Below are positions 1 through 11,423 of a stretch of 64,000 nt of DNA, in pieces. The position numbers and the translations under genes are program-made. Every line of letters starts with the position of its first letter. The stretch's first letter is position 1. The notes beneath the pieces were generated by a model, which saw only the letters and a list, made by a program, of their open reading frames with translations, had not been told where the DNA came from and made no database searches. The DNA comes from Cylicocyclus nassatus (taxonomy: Eukaryota; Nematoda; Chromadorea; Rhabditida; Strongylidae). Where the stretch lies: assembly GCA_958299035.1 (NCBI GenBank), contig CATQJL010000001.1, positions 48,672,461-48,736,460 on the forward strand. The letters run 5' to 3'.

Positions 1-890
1 CAGCAGTAACGCTAAATCTTTCCTGAATTTCAAAAATTTTTATACTGATGATTTCAAAGAGCTCTGGCAACTGTTATGTGGAACAAGCCTTTGGCTACAT
101 TGTGCCCATTTTAGATTACATGGGCCACGTTTACCAAGTCCACTATAATTATTTATTCAATAAAAGCCGCGGCTTTTTGATTACTACCACGTAAAATTTC
201 AAAATGCTGCTTTCTCAGCAAATCAAACTTAGTCGTGTTGCATAAATAATGTTCAATAAAAATCATGTTTCATTTTGCAGGAACTGCAAAAGTCTTCGCA
301 CATTTGCTGCAGTTGCGTGTTCCATGACTTTGCCAAAAATGGAGACTCCGAAGAAATATTTTTTTGAAGCTAAAAGCAACATATTAGGAATATATTAGGA
401 ATATCTAAAAATTATGCCTTGTAGACCGGGAATTGTTCTTTTGATCCATACTTAGCCCTTCCCGAAACTTTGGAATGAAATTTTCAATTAGCCTGATTTT
501 GAGTAGATAAAATTGACGGGTGGAGGATTTTGGCCATCATTGAAAAAGCACACAAGACTGCGGTTCGAAGATTTATTCGTGAGAAATAGAAGGAAAAGCC
601 GCATCGAATGCATGTTAAAACTCATTCAGGTCTTCATTGCGTGGTTTTATAGTGTTAATATGTTAGTGTTTAGTTTAATGTTTAAATGTGATAATTATTT
701 GGCGCGCTTGAAACATTTCCCTTTCTTTACAGAATTTAATTATTGGGAAGAAGGGGAATTTTTTCCTGAAATGATACCCAGAATGCTTTGCAACCAATGT
801 TCTAGAAGGAATTAATGATTGTACAAAAAGAAGAGAAAAGAATTTTGAAACCAACAAATGGACTAAAATTTTATCTTTGCATGTTTCCAG
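1..890. other. Non-coding flank, probably first intron of the UGT gene
   Basis: No exon can be supported here. The first recognised UGT exon opens at 891 after a TTTCCAG acceptor in phase 0, so this stretch is most likely the 3' part of an intron. I looked for the conserved N-terminal UGT segment (signal peptide and a Ser-His-Thr-Asn-Phe type motif) and did not find it. Open frames at 513-1015 have atypical composition and no recognisable domain. Confidence 0.5.
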
Positions 891-3800
891 GTAACATTAC
901 AACCTGTGCTTGCGCCAGTTCCGAGCAACGGCACAAAAAAGTCACGACTCATCCAAGTGGATGCCGATCAAAAAATGATCGCTCCAATGTTAGCCAACTT
1001 CCAGAAGGATCATGACACCAAATGGAGTGATGACGCTACGAATCCTATGCAATTTTACAGAGTATGTGCTGATACGCATAACCTCAGTAAACTTGCTGGG
1101 CACTTTAGATTTTTGTTAATTGTAGTTGCTTTAGGTCGTCCCTATGATACAAGAATACGCTAGAGCCTGTGTGAGGAGTAAGTTGAGGTTTAAACTAGCA
1201 AAAATTTCCAGTCACAATCTTCTGCAATTTTCAGCGCTCCTCAATGATGTACAGGTTCTAGAAGAGTTGAAATCCGAGAATTTCGATGTCGGCATTACAG
1301 AATTGTTCGACTTCTCTGGCTTTCGTATGTTGAAGTGACTAATCTGTAACTTCTTTGTGAATGTTTTTTTCAGCTGTGTTTGAGGCGATAGGACTAAAGA
1401 ATATCATTGGTGCACATTCGATTTCGAGTTTGATGGAAGGCACCGCCTATGCTGTGGGTGTCCCAGTAATATCCAGCTATATGCCAGGTATCAATTCAAC
1501 CCTAAACTGGATCATACCTTAAGAATTCTGCGAACAATGCGTTTTTGACAATTTCTGTTGAGCTAATGTTTCTTTAAAGCAATAAATTAGCTGGATCCTG
1601 TACCAACTTCACCTTGTCAGCTCAAACCTTGCAATATCGATCAAGTTGATGAAGGCAACGGATAATTCCGAAGTGGAATGTTGTATTCGTAATCATGCTC
1701 ACATACCCCTTATAGTAAGTCTCAGCTCCCAGTCCAAAGTTTGAGTAAAGAGTTTCCGAATAAAAATTGATAAAAGCGATAGGCAAAAGTTACAAATGGT
1801 TGTTATATCACCAGTCACATACCCCATGTACCAACACTCCGCGGGATGGCTAAGAATGCGCTGATAATCAATGAATAGTGATGTACCAGCCGATAATGAA
1901 AGAGAGCCTACGACACACACCCTGCTCTAAAGTGTTGTGTGTAATGTTTGCTCGGATCGGTTTGAAACCGAATTCACCAATCGGAACATACGTACATACC
2001 AATGCCTATCGGACAAAGGGAGACGGTGGGGGGAGGGGGTGCGTCATGGGCATAACGCATACTCATTTATCTAATACACAAGAGTGCACCAAAGAAATTA
2101 AAAAACTCAGCACAGAACGAACGAAGGGATTGGATCACTGTCCCTTGCTGGATAGATCAGGTCGTTCTCTTTCTCCAAGGGCCACATGCACTAACAACCC
2201 CGCTGGGGAGGGGAGCGCAGCTCAGAAGAAAGCTTCATATTCTGAAGCTCCAGATATCTAGATCTCTCGCTGTCTACCTGTCCGCAAGTATTCCTATTAT
2301 CCTTCACTATGAACATACTGAACAGCAGCGAGAAGCTGTGCAAGCTGCATTTTCCAGCTTTTGTGTGATCCCTGACGATCCCCGGCGCTTTTCTTTGAAA
2401 TCATTTTTCTTCCTTTTAGTTAACGAAAACCTTACAAAGTTGTACTAATCATCTAACACAACAGTGCTAAACATGTCACTGATGAGAACAAATGAGTTTT
2501 TGAAAAATCGAATTTTTCGACACATTTCGACTTGTGGTTCATCGCAAATTTCATGCTCGATACATCACTTGTTATTATCAGCAACATGCTAAGCAGTGTT
2601 GGGTTAGATAATCTGCACAACTTTGGAAACTTTTCGTTAACTTTGGAGAAAGAAAAATGACTTCAAAGCAAAGCGCCGGCGATCATCCGGGATCATACAA
2701 ATGCTGGAAACTGCAGCTTGTACAGCTTCTCGCTGCTGTTCAATGTGTTCATAGTGAAGGATAGTAGGAATACTTACAACTACGTACACAACGTGAAATC
2801 CAGATATCTGGAGCTTCAGGATATGAAGCTTTCTTTGAAGCTGCGATCCCCTCCCCGCGGGGTTGTTAGTGCATGCGGTCCCAAGAAATCAGTGGGGCTC
2901 AGCCGGGAACCTTTTCCATTTACACGAATGCAGTTATAAGAGCAAAAATTACAGGAGAGTGACGCTGGGCAAACGGAAAGAGCCTCTGGGTACTAGGACC
3001 TCATGGTCTAATTTCCTCGAACGTCTGTTCCAAGCTAAGAAAACTTTCCCAAACCGTTCAAAAGATAGTGAACTATAAAAAATGTATGTAAGCATGCAAA
3101 ATGGCAGTCAAAGTCATTGAAAACCTCTCAAAATCCTCACCACCTTTTGGAAATCATGAGTGGCTTAATCTCCAAACTGAGCATATAGCGGTGACAAAAT
3201 CAACCTCTGGGTACTGAAGGTGACATATGTCAGTGACGCGAACACCAAGCGCGAAGGCAATCACAAATTCGCACCAAGCACAAGCAGGCAAGGAATACGC
3301 CATGCGCGTAAAAGCAAATCCCACATATTTTCGGAGATCTCAGTGACCATTCACTCAAAACGTGTGAATTATTGTTGTAACAGGGGATAAAGCCGAAAAG
3401 CCTGCAAAACAAGGGAATAAATCTCGGCAAAACAAAATAAACCAACGAGCCTCGGCAAATAAGAAAATATCAACGAATTCTCAGCGGTCAGCGGTCTCCA
3501 ATATTCAAAGTTCGCAAAACATTTGTAGATGCTAGTTTTCTGCCAAAATCCTCAGAATTCTTGCAAGAGATTATTTCGCTTGGCAACAGATAAGCCAAAA
3601 TGCTGTGCGGCAAACGAAAGAATTGGAGACAAGAAAAGCATATCACCTTGAAGCTCTCAAGGACCTACTTACACGCTACAAGCGCCTCTTTTATTAGCCT
3701 TCATCGATTTTAACGATTTTTTTTGCAAAGTTCAAGCTGCGGGGGTGGGAGTTGGCACAGGGGTACATGAGCATGCTGACTAGGAATATAACATTAGTTC

Positions 3801-6800
3801 TCGAAATTATCCATTGTTTTAATCGATTTTATTGATCTTTTGGAAAGTTCGAGCTATGAGGCTAGGAGTTCGCACAGGGGGGGGGGGAGGTAAATAAGCA
3901 TGCTGATTACGAAAACAAAATGAGGATAGAGAACGCTGGCATGTATTAGCGGTCACGGGGAAAAGCTGTACAGCAATAGGGATGGTCGTAATGATCGTAG
4001 TGTTTTGACAGGGCCGGGCGGAGCCGAGTATGCCGCTAGTGCTAATTTTATAATTCTATCTTTCTAGCTTCACAAGGAATCACGGATGACTCCACCTCCA
4101 TCTCAACTCGCGTTAAAAATATTATCTACACATATCTCTCCTTCCACTTTCAAAATAGCGCAGCAAGAGCTGCAGAAGAAATCATGTTTGAAAAGCTCGG
4201 AAAATCTGCCACTCCGATATGGGTAGGTCGTTCTACCATTCAAATGTAGTATAAGCGTAATAAACAGTAATTCAATATTACAGGATACTGTATCAAACAT
4301 GACATGGTTGCTCACCAATGCTGAGCCGTTGTTTGAATTCGCAAAGCCCACATTGAATAAGATTGTGGATATTGGTGGCATTGGAGTTGATAAGCCAAAG
4401 CCCCTCGAGAAGGTGAGCATAACTTAGTGGTTTAATTACCCAAGTTTGAGGTTGATTCACACAAAGGATTGAAGACCAAGAAGACCGATCAGTCGAAGGT
4501 TGAGGTTAGTTCCCTTATTATTATTTTCTATCCATACGATCTTCCGTCACTACTGATGATTTCCGGGGAAGTACTCTTATCCTTTTCCGTCTAGTGGAAG
4601 GAATGAAACGGAATTGGATATCTTTTGATTTTATTTTATTTTGTTACTTTCTCATTTATTTTAGTTTCCTTATTATCCTTGGTAAGGCAGGCCGATACTC
4701 CTCTAGGAGTATAGCATGGCGCGGGCGATCGTCAGTCGCTACGACTGGCGATCGCCAATATCGGCGACAAAAATCGCCGGTTTACTCTATTTGATGCATA
4801 TCGATCGTCGCCATGCTATACTCCTCGAGGAGTATAGCGCCTGCCTAAGAAATGAAGAAGTGCTGGTGGAGGAATTAACTACTAGAAAGCTCATTCTTTA
4901 CTTTTTCCTTCAAAGGATTGGGATCGCATCTTAAGCCTGCGTCCTCGAACTATACTCATCTCTTTTGGATCTGTTTTGCGTGGTGTGAATATGCCTGAAC
5001 TATACAAACAATCCGTCATGAACCTTGTGAAGTCGTAAGTTATTGTGGTTATGTGGTGAAGACCAATATCGTCATTTTATCTCAGCGATCTCGATACCAC
5101 ATTTATTTGGAAGTATGAGGAACCAGAGAATGCAGCATTTGCGGACGGTGTGGACAATCTGATATTGTCGAAGTGGACTCCTCAGACAGACATACTCGGT
5201 AACCAAATCGTTGTTGACAAGCTGAGGAAGTAGATAGTAGTCAAATAGAAAAACGTATGGATTTAAGTAATAGAAAAAGAGTACAAGCAGTCGGATCATT
5301 TCATGTAATCATGTGTGCATCCGCACATCGTCCATCTTTGGCGTCCTCATCTGGAATTGTAATAGCAAAACGCAGTAGACTGACCGATTGCTATCGCTTA
5401 CATCATTTTGAGGTGAATAATACCTAAAAAGGAAAGAAAACATTGAAAACACGTCGAAATTCACCTGTCTAAAAGAAATCCTCTTCGAAGAATCCAGGAT
5501 GGGAAGCCCAAGATGGACGGTGTTTGCAATGCCACACATGATTATACGAAATAATTTGACAGTAAGCAAGTGAGTAAACCGTGAGAAGTGACTTTCAGCA
5601 AGGCTGCATATGCAACTTATATTAGTGCGTATGCAACTTATATGTGCTATAGGATCTCCGTCAAAGAACTAAACCAAGCAATAACGTACATTCTGCTGTT
5701 CAAGTGCCTCAGAGAATTTCCGGGAACAATTATTTTGAAGCTTCTGCACAAATCAGCAAAAAAGTGAAAATAATTGGCTTCTTGAATTAAGATCAACAAT
5801 TTATTTCCAGCGGATGATCGTTTGACGCTATTCATCACACACGGTGGTGCTGGCAGCTTGTTCGAAAGTGCCACTTACGGCAAGCCTTTGATTGTCGTCC
5901 CGCTATTCGGTGACCAGATTCGTAATGCAAGACTTGTCGAGAAATTCGGTTTCGGTGAGTGCGCCTAGGTAAATAGCCACGCATTTCTTTTTCATTGTAG
6001 CTTGGTGTGGGTTGACTAAGCGATCCAGATAGTTTTGATGAGAGAACTATATGATAATAAGAGGAACATGCTCATTAGCTTGCACGCACTGTGCCGCCAA
6101 ACACCTATTCCCGGCTCTGCATTCAGCTAACAAGGGAAACGTGTTTAGTCAAAGTGGCGTCTTTAAGTGAGACTCATACCACTTTGAAGAGCATCGCACG
6201 ATGGTTCCAAATCTGCCAAGCTCCTCTGGACGCCGAGCTATGATCATTTTTGGAACGAAAAATATATGCAAAATTTGAGTAAAAACAGTTGTTACAATCT
6301 TTCCAGCGCTCAGAAAAAGCAATGTTAAGTATTAGCATATTAGGCAAAGTGAATCCATTGCATGAACTGATCTGATACTCAACACACGACCATTTGAGCA
6401 AACTTGGGCAATTTTGCTCCAGTGTGATTCCAAATCTGCTTTCTTTATCTGCCAAGCGCCTCTGGACGCTGAGTCATGGGTGCTATTCGGGTCAAAAAAT
6501 TGAACGCAATTCAATTTTTTGACCCGAATAGCACCCATGACTCAGCGTCCAGAGGCGCTTGGCAGATAAAGAAAGCAGATTTGGAATCACAGCAATACTC
6601 TCCAAAGCAGTATGGGTCTCATCCGAAAAGGCCACTTCGAATATACGCGCTTTCCTTGTAAGATGGAACCGACAAATAGGCGCAGAAATTCACCTACAGG
6701 GCTCCTAAATTGCAGAGTCGTTTGCACCAGCGGTCGCGCGACCGCTCGTGCAAACGACTCTGCAATTTAGGAGCCCTGTACGTATTGTATCACGGTTGCA

Positions 6801-9800
6801 ACAGCTATGTTTTTTCAGGACATGCGCGACTGACTGCGATGTCGAAATGAGCAGTTAGAACAGTTTGAGACATGGATCTTTATACTTTCCGTAGATAAAT
6901 TTCTGCGCTAAGTCTATGAATTTCCACCCTATGCGACTCAAATACGGAGCTGAAAAGAGGCGTTAGCCGACAAAGGAAGTACGAAGTAAATGAATACTTC
7001 AAAGGCGGAACGCCAAGCAATAATAAAGTGTATAAAAACCTGTTTGGCACGAGAATGTTTGAAATCATATAATAAGATGTCCAGATTAAAGCCGTATGTA
7101 CGTACATCCCCGCGGGGGAGGCGAGGGAATCTGAGAAGGGACGCCATATTCTTTTCCTGCCTATCTTTTCTTACCTATCTTATGATTTTGAGTATAGTGT
7201 AAGGGTCGCATGCATTAACATCATCGCTGGGGAGGAGATCGCAGCTCAAAAGAAAGCTTCAATTTTAAAGTTCCAGATATCTGGATTTCACGCTGTCTAC
7301 CTGTCCGCAAGCATTCCTACACGCCTTCACTATGAACACATTGAACAGCAGCGAGAAACTGTACGAGCCGCATTTTCCAGCTTTTGTATGACCCCTGATG
7401 ATCCTCGGCGGCCGACCGTCTTCTCTTCAAAGTCATTTTTCTTTCTTTGAAGTTAACCAAAAGTTTAAAAAGTTGAACTGTTCATCTAACAGAACAGTGC
7501 TAAGCATGTTGCTGATGAGGACAAATGTGTTTTTAAAAAATTGAATTTTTCGGTAATCACCAACTTTCGACTTACGGTTCATCGCAAATATGACTCCGAT
7601 ACATCACTTGTTCTTATCAGCAGCATGCTAAGCACTGTTGGGTTAGATAACCTGCACAACGTTGCAACCTTTTGTTAACTTCGGAGAATAGAACAAAAAT
7701 GTAAAGAAAAGCGCCGGGGATTACTAGGGAGCATACAAAAGCTGGGAAATGCAGTTTGTACAGCTTCTCGCTGCTGTTCAATGTGTTCATAGTGAAGAAT
7801 AGTAGGAATACTTGCGACGATAGACTGCGTGAAATCCAGATACCTGGAGCTTCAGAATATGAAGCTTTCTCTCCTAGCTGTGATCCCGTCCCCGCCGGAT
7901 GTTAATGCATGCGGCCCTAAGGCAGAACATTGCCATACAAACTTAGATTTATTAGGTCGTTACACAAGTCCGTAGCGTTTTTATAAACCAACAAAATCAT
8001 CAATTTACAGTAAGAATCAATCAAAATTGTATTCCTCGTTGTAGGGCACGACCTATTGGCACATTCTTGTTAGCTTCTCAGGCGCGCCGGGTCCCAATAA
8101 AGTCATCTAACCAGCGCTTAAATTACTTACAGAAATCGAGACAGACACCATTCATGAGGTTTGCCAAAGAGCGGAGCAAATAATAATTTGACAGAGCGAG
8201 ATTTGGAGAGTACTTTGAGTACTGAAGCATCTTACAGTCAAATCGTGCAGGACAGTTCTGACAACGTTTGCCGTATGAGGCCATGTTTCGTCATGCAGAA
8301 AAACTCACTGGATCTGTCTGTTAGGCTCCCGCCAGAGTGCCGAAGTTATGCCAGCGCTACGCCAGCATTTCGATCGATACACGTGTAGTTCGTTGGAGCG
8401 GGGCTAGCTGAGGGTTAACGAAATACAAGTGTATCGATTGAAATGCTGGCGTAGCGCTGGCATAACTTCGGCACTCTGGCGGGAGCCTTAGGCTTTTTCT
8501 GCGGTAGGACCTGGTGCTTACGGTATGGTTGACCATCGCCTACCTGTACAGCAATTTTCGGTGCAAGACGTCCTGGGCGTCCTCCGAAAAAGTCTTGTTC
8601 AGGGACACCCTGCTCAGCCCCTGATCTTTTGTAGCAACCCAATCCTATTTTGTCTCATATTAATGTGCGAGTGCCATATTCCATAATCGACACAAAAACC
8701 TGTGCAAAAGCGCTTCTTTTCATAAGGAAAAATGCGCAAATGCCGAAATTGCTCCCTTTTGCCTTTCAAGATTTCCATCTTTGGGAGCTGCGAGATCCGA
8801 GTGAATCAGTTTTCCGCCGAAATCGGTAGAAGTATTTCAAGGAGCACAATCAGCCCTTGCAAATGATATACGCATTTTGCCGCAAATCAACCGCTCCTCA
8901 AAGATATGAGGATGAAAATGAAAACGCTACGAACTTATGGAACGACCTAATACAATGCTTCATGTGATTCCCTAAAGAATCCTCAGAGGATCACGTCACA
9001 TAGTTATTTAGCTTTCCACACGCGATGAAAATGCTGCAAAATTGTATGGAGGATAGACTACGGCACTGCAAACATGTTTATAACAAAAATTATTGAATTC
9101 TCAGTATAATCTTTGATGAACCACTTCTCGCAAGTTGAGGTTCACCAAAAAACTCACATCTGCACAAACCAATTGTTTTGTCGAAAACATTCGCAGCAGT
9201 GCCGTAGTAGATCACCAGTACAACTTTACGACGTTTTCATCAACTTCCTACAAAGACAGACGATTTTGAAAACAAAGGCTGATCCCCTTGGGAACCCAGG
9301 GATCACATAAAACAGTGAAGATCTCACAAGGGAACTTTTTAGTCGAAGTGGCCTTTCCACTTGCACCTTATATCACTTTGTAGAGCATCAAACGATGACT
9401 TAGAATCTGGCTTCCTCTTTGGCTACTCTCCGAAAGAGGTTATGAACATCTGAAGTCCAAATTTGTCATGCTATGTGTGGCATCAACAAAAAGCTGCACT
9501 AAAACAGCTGAAAATAGGTAAACCCAATTTGTTCAGGTATATCGATTACTAGAGAATATGGCCTGTGGAAACTGCAAAGGCATTTTGTACAGCTTTCCGC
9601 TAATTTTATGCCACTAAAAACTATACGGATTAGACTTTTAACGACTCGTAACTTCCTTCGCATAGCTGTTCCGTAGAAAAGGAATACAGATTTGAAATGC
9701 CCCTTCAATGCTCTACCAAGGTATATCGGTTTCACGTGGAAAAGTCATTTCGACCAAAAAAGGTTTCCTTGTCAGCTCGTGTGGGTGGCAATGTCGTGCC

Positions 9801-11114
9801 ATCCTTTGTACTCAAACGTCAGGGTAAAGGAACCTTTATAACATAACCAGAAAAAGAGAATACCGATATCTAAAGTAGCGAAGTATGACGCAGTATGACG
9901 CGCCTCTCACAAGGGAAGTTCGCTTGGTCGAAGTGGCGAATCGGAATAGGATCTATATCAGCGGACAGAGCTTGAAACGCTGAACTCAATTATACCTTCT
10001 GTATCTGCGACGCGTTTTTCCATAAGAAATCAAGAGCTTTTCTGCATTTATGATGGAAGTGTGGTCTAAAAAGGAAATGACGACCTGTGGACAAAAACAT
10101 GGCAGGACAACACTCGAACGTTTAGGCATATCAAATTAGACCTAGAATGCATTAGGTAATTTCTTCATTACATACTTTTACGTGGGAATTACCATAATTT
10201 TGCGATTCAAAATGTGCGTACATTTAACATAAAAAAAGCCCATAACTTTTTCCAGAATAATGCTTCGCAGATATAGAAGGTATATCTCAGATCAGCGCTT
10301 TAAGCTCTATCCGCTGGTATAAATCATCTTCCCAATCGCCACTTCGACTAAGTGAACTTCGCTTGTCAGACCCCCTGCACTCCCAACGGGGACGTAGGTG
10401 CATAGGGAGTAAAAGGAATGGAGAGCTTCTAACACAATGTATACATACTTTTGAGACACTCTATTAATGTAAATTTCTAGCATTCATTCTTGGTTTGCGT
10501 TGCCTCCAATACTTCTTGTTCAAGAATGATCTTCTAGCCTTATTCCTGTTTCTTCCATGCTAATCTTTGTAAGCGGCTTCAGTATCTTGTCTCAACTTCT
10601 ACTTACGTACTCTCTTTCTCTCTGCGGCAGCAGCTCACCTGAAATATCTTCTTTAGGCATGATGCTGGATAAATCGAATCTCGACAACGTCGATGCATTG
10701 CGGCTAGCTGTCGAAACATTTCTTGGAAACAAAAAGTTGGTTGATATCCTCTTGTAGTTAGCATTTCACTTCATAAGGTGTACAGCCTCCTACGGTTCTA
10801 GACCTTACGAAGTTGTGCTAGTACAGTTGCTCTGCTTAAGGTACATCGCCGCAGCTCATCGAATCCGTGATATTCTTGCCAAACGACCGTTCTCTCCTGA
10901 AGAGAAATTAGTAAAAACTGTGGAGCTGGCTGCCGAGTTTGGCCATATGCCTGAATCTCTTGTTGCAGGACGAAAGCTCAACTTTATAGTGTATCACAAT
11001 ATTGACATTCTTCTGTTGTTCACAGGATTTTGTATACTTTCGTTTCTCTGCCTCTTGTATATTGCAAAAAGGCTTCTGAAGATTGTCAAAGTTGAGAAAA
11101 TTAAGACATATTAG
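891..11114 (+). CDS. UDP-glucuronosyltransferase (UGT), multi-exon, first exon missing
   Basis: Transfers glucuronic acid or another sugar from a UDP-sugar to small lipophilic compounds (detoxification) in the ER membrane. Exons, all phase-consistent: 891-1061, 1135-1177, 1235-1324, 1374-1487, 4068-4222, 4284-4412, 4916-5034, 5086-5198, 5811-5954, 10657-10735, 10841-11114 (stop TAG 11112-11114). They give 476 residues; the family is usually about 530, so roughly 50 N-terminal residues (signal peptide) lie upstream. Diagnostic motifs: ILISFGSV in exon 4916; SKWTPQTDIL in exon 5086; THGGAGSLFE and the FGDQIRN sugar-nucleotide site in exon 5811. The last exon carries the usual KRPFSPEEKLVKTVE segment, a hydrophobic transmembrane helix and a short basic tail, as in type I membrane UGTs. 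Introns range from about 50 nt to 4.7 kb; the three largest are full of mobile elements. No frameshift or internal stop is seen. Class is certain; the individual paralogue cannot be named. Confidence 0.95.
1860..2010 (-). repeat. Degenerate fragment of the Helitron-like family
   Basis: The stretch reading AGCCTACGACACACACC, then GATCGGTTTGAAA, then CGGAACATACGTACATACC matches the corresponding order in the element at 42484-43003. Only this part is recognisable; both ends are lost. It lies in the UGT intron 1488-4067. Confidence 0.6.
2179..2882. mobile_element. Foldback element, GGG-terminal family, copy 1
   Basis: About 700 bp with long inverted arms of roughly 300 bp. The left arm (GCTCCAGATATCTAGAT, GTCTACCTGTCCGCAAG, CACTATGAACATACTG) reappears as reverse complement in the right arm ending at GCATGCGGTCCC. 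A second copy at 7203-7917 has the same order. No coding capacity. Terminal GGG and the TAA duplication of copy 2 fit PIF/Harbinger-type non-autonomous elements. CAA flanks the left end and follows the right end with a one-base offset. Confidence 0.8.
3700..4039 (+). repeat. Two truncated Helitron-like fragments with a preserved 3' terminus
   Basis: Two partial copies lie in tandem: 3700-3790 and 3820-4039. Both carry the internal AATCGATTTTATTGAT or equivalent, GGGAGTTGGCACAGGGG and AGCATGCTGA segments. The second ends with the hairpin GGGCCGGGCGGAGCC and then CTAG at 4036-4039 before a T, the typical Helitron 3' end. A poly-G run at 3879-3888 lies inside. Confidence 0.65.
4429..4450 (+). 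other. Exact 22-nt copy of nematode spliced leader SL1
   Basis: The segment begins GGTTTAATT and ends GTTTGAG and matches SL1 as I know it at all 22 positions; it is followed by GT. It sits 16 nt downstream of the exon 4284-4412 donor, inside a UGT intron. The next 100 nt do not resemble an SL RNA: no Sm site of the AATTTTTGG type is seen. It is therefore either a retroposed 5' end of a trans-spliced mRNA or a remnant of an SL RNA gene. Confidence 0.75.
4685..4846. mobile_element. Palindromic MITE, about 162 bp
   Basis: Terminal inverted repeats of about 37 bp: the left arm AGGCAGGC... CTCTAGGAGTATAGCATGGCG pairs with the right arm CGCCATGCTATACTCCTCG... GCCTGCCT with one small gap and one mismatch. 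Each arm contains its own short palindrome around CTCCTCTAGGAG. The centre is AT-richer and non-coding. Target duplication is unclear. Lies in a UGT intron. Confidence 0.75.
6126..6662. mobile_element. Foldback element of the CTNACAAGGGAA family, copy a, with a perfect internal palindrome
   Basis: Left end CTAACAAGGGAAAC and right end TTTCCTTGTAAG are inverted, each followed inward by AGTC(A)AAGTGGC or its complement. Inside, 6423-6504 and 6510-6591 form 82-bp arms that I see as perfectly complementary around a 5-nt loop (6505-6509). A further half arm at 6200-6245 (CCAAATCTGCCAAGCTCCTC) shows an internal rearrangement. Non-coding; inside UGT intron 5955-10656. Confidence 0.8.
6697..6778. mobile_element. 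Small palindromic MITE flanked by TA
   Basis: An 82-bp element starts CAGGGCTCCTAAATTGCAG and ends as its reverse complement; arms of about 33 bp surround a GC-rich core that is itself palindromic (CGGTCGCGCGACCG). TA dinucleotides flank both sides (6695-6696 and 6779-6780), as expected for Tc1/mariner-type insertion. Confidence 0.75.
7203..7917. mobile_element. Foldback element, GGG-terminal family, copy 2
   Basis: Same arms as 2179-2882. Starts GGGTCGCATGCATTAAC and ends GTTAATGCATGCGGCCC, with TAA on both sides (7200-7202, 7918-7920). A 3-bp TAA duplication and GGG termini point to PIF/Harbinger-type mobilisation in trans. Non-coding; in UGT intron 5955-10656. Confidence 0.85.
7952..8950. 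mobile_element. Mariner-like element, decayed, with a MITE inserted
   Basis: Terminal repeats TTAGGTCGTTACACAAGTCC and its counterpart at 8928-8950 (AACTTATGGAACGACCTAA) are flanked by TA (7950-7951 and 8951-8952), as in mariner elements. Length is 999 bp, about 830 bp without the inserted GGCTCC MITE at 8324-8487. I find no intact transposase; short open frames in the middle, including one with a GGRPGR motif on the minus strand near 8570, may be its remains. Confidence 0.75.
8324..8487. mobile_element. GGCTCC MITE, copy 1 (Harbinger-like)
   Basis: A 164-bp element with near-perfect 70-bp inverted arms starting GGCTCCCGCCAGAGTGCCG. Flanked by a TTA duplication (8321-8323, 8488-8490). The core has CACGTGTA and GGGGCTAGCTGA. 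A second copy is at 54363-54528. Three-base duplications of TTA type with GG termini are characteristic of PIF/Harbinger MITEs. Confidence 0.9.
9323..9775. mobile_element. Foldback element of the CTNACAAGGGAA family, copy b
   Basis: Left CTCACAAGGGAACTTTTTAG, then TCGAAGTGGC; right AAGTCATTTCGACC then TTTCCTTGTCAG. The subterminal ATATCACTTTGTAGAGCATC is shared with copy a. Non-coding; in UGT intron 5955-10656. Confidence 0.75.
9906..10369. mobile_element. Foldback element of the CTNACAAGGGAA family, copy c
   Basis: Left CTCACAAGGGAAGTTCG, TCGAAGTGGCGA; right TCGCCACTTCGACTAAG, GAACTTCGCTTGTCAG. Internal arms also pair (GTATCTGCGACGC with CTTCGCAGATATAGAAGG). About 464 bp, non-coding. Confidence 0.8.
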
Positions 11115-11394
11115 TGTTCTATTAAGTATTATTGTTATATGGATTGTAAATAATGATTGTGAGGGACTACTATTTTTTATCCACTACCCTTGTTGAATAA
11201 TAACTTGAAGTGCATTATAAAACCGTTGTTAGCCCTTTATCAAATCATCTCGAGTGTGCCTTAGTCTTAATGAGAAAATAACTTTTACTATGCATTGGTT
11301 CAAGCTAATGTCATCACAAATCTCTAATGCAGCTATAAGGCTGTCGCTATCAACAAATCTTTGTCTAATGTTCCATAACTGTACAATAAATCTT

Positions 11395-11400
11395 GTTATA
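11395..11400 (+). terminator. Candidate poly(A) signal AATAAA of the UGT gene
   Basis: First perfect AATAAA after the UGT stop, about 280 nt downstream; AT-rich variants (TAAATAATG, GAATAATAA) lie closer at 11148-11210, so the true site may be nearer the stop. Confidence 0.3.
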
Positions 11401-11423
11401 CAATATTTCGTTTTGACACAGTA

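Noticed and set aside
4466..4504. Possible extra UGT exon beginning GATTGAAGACC with donor GTTAGT
   Set aside because: In the required frame it stops at the second codon (TGA), and exons 4284-4412 and 4916-5034 already join in phase.
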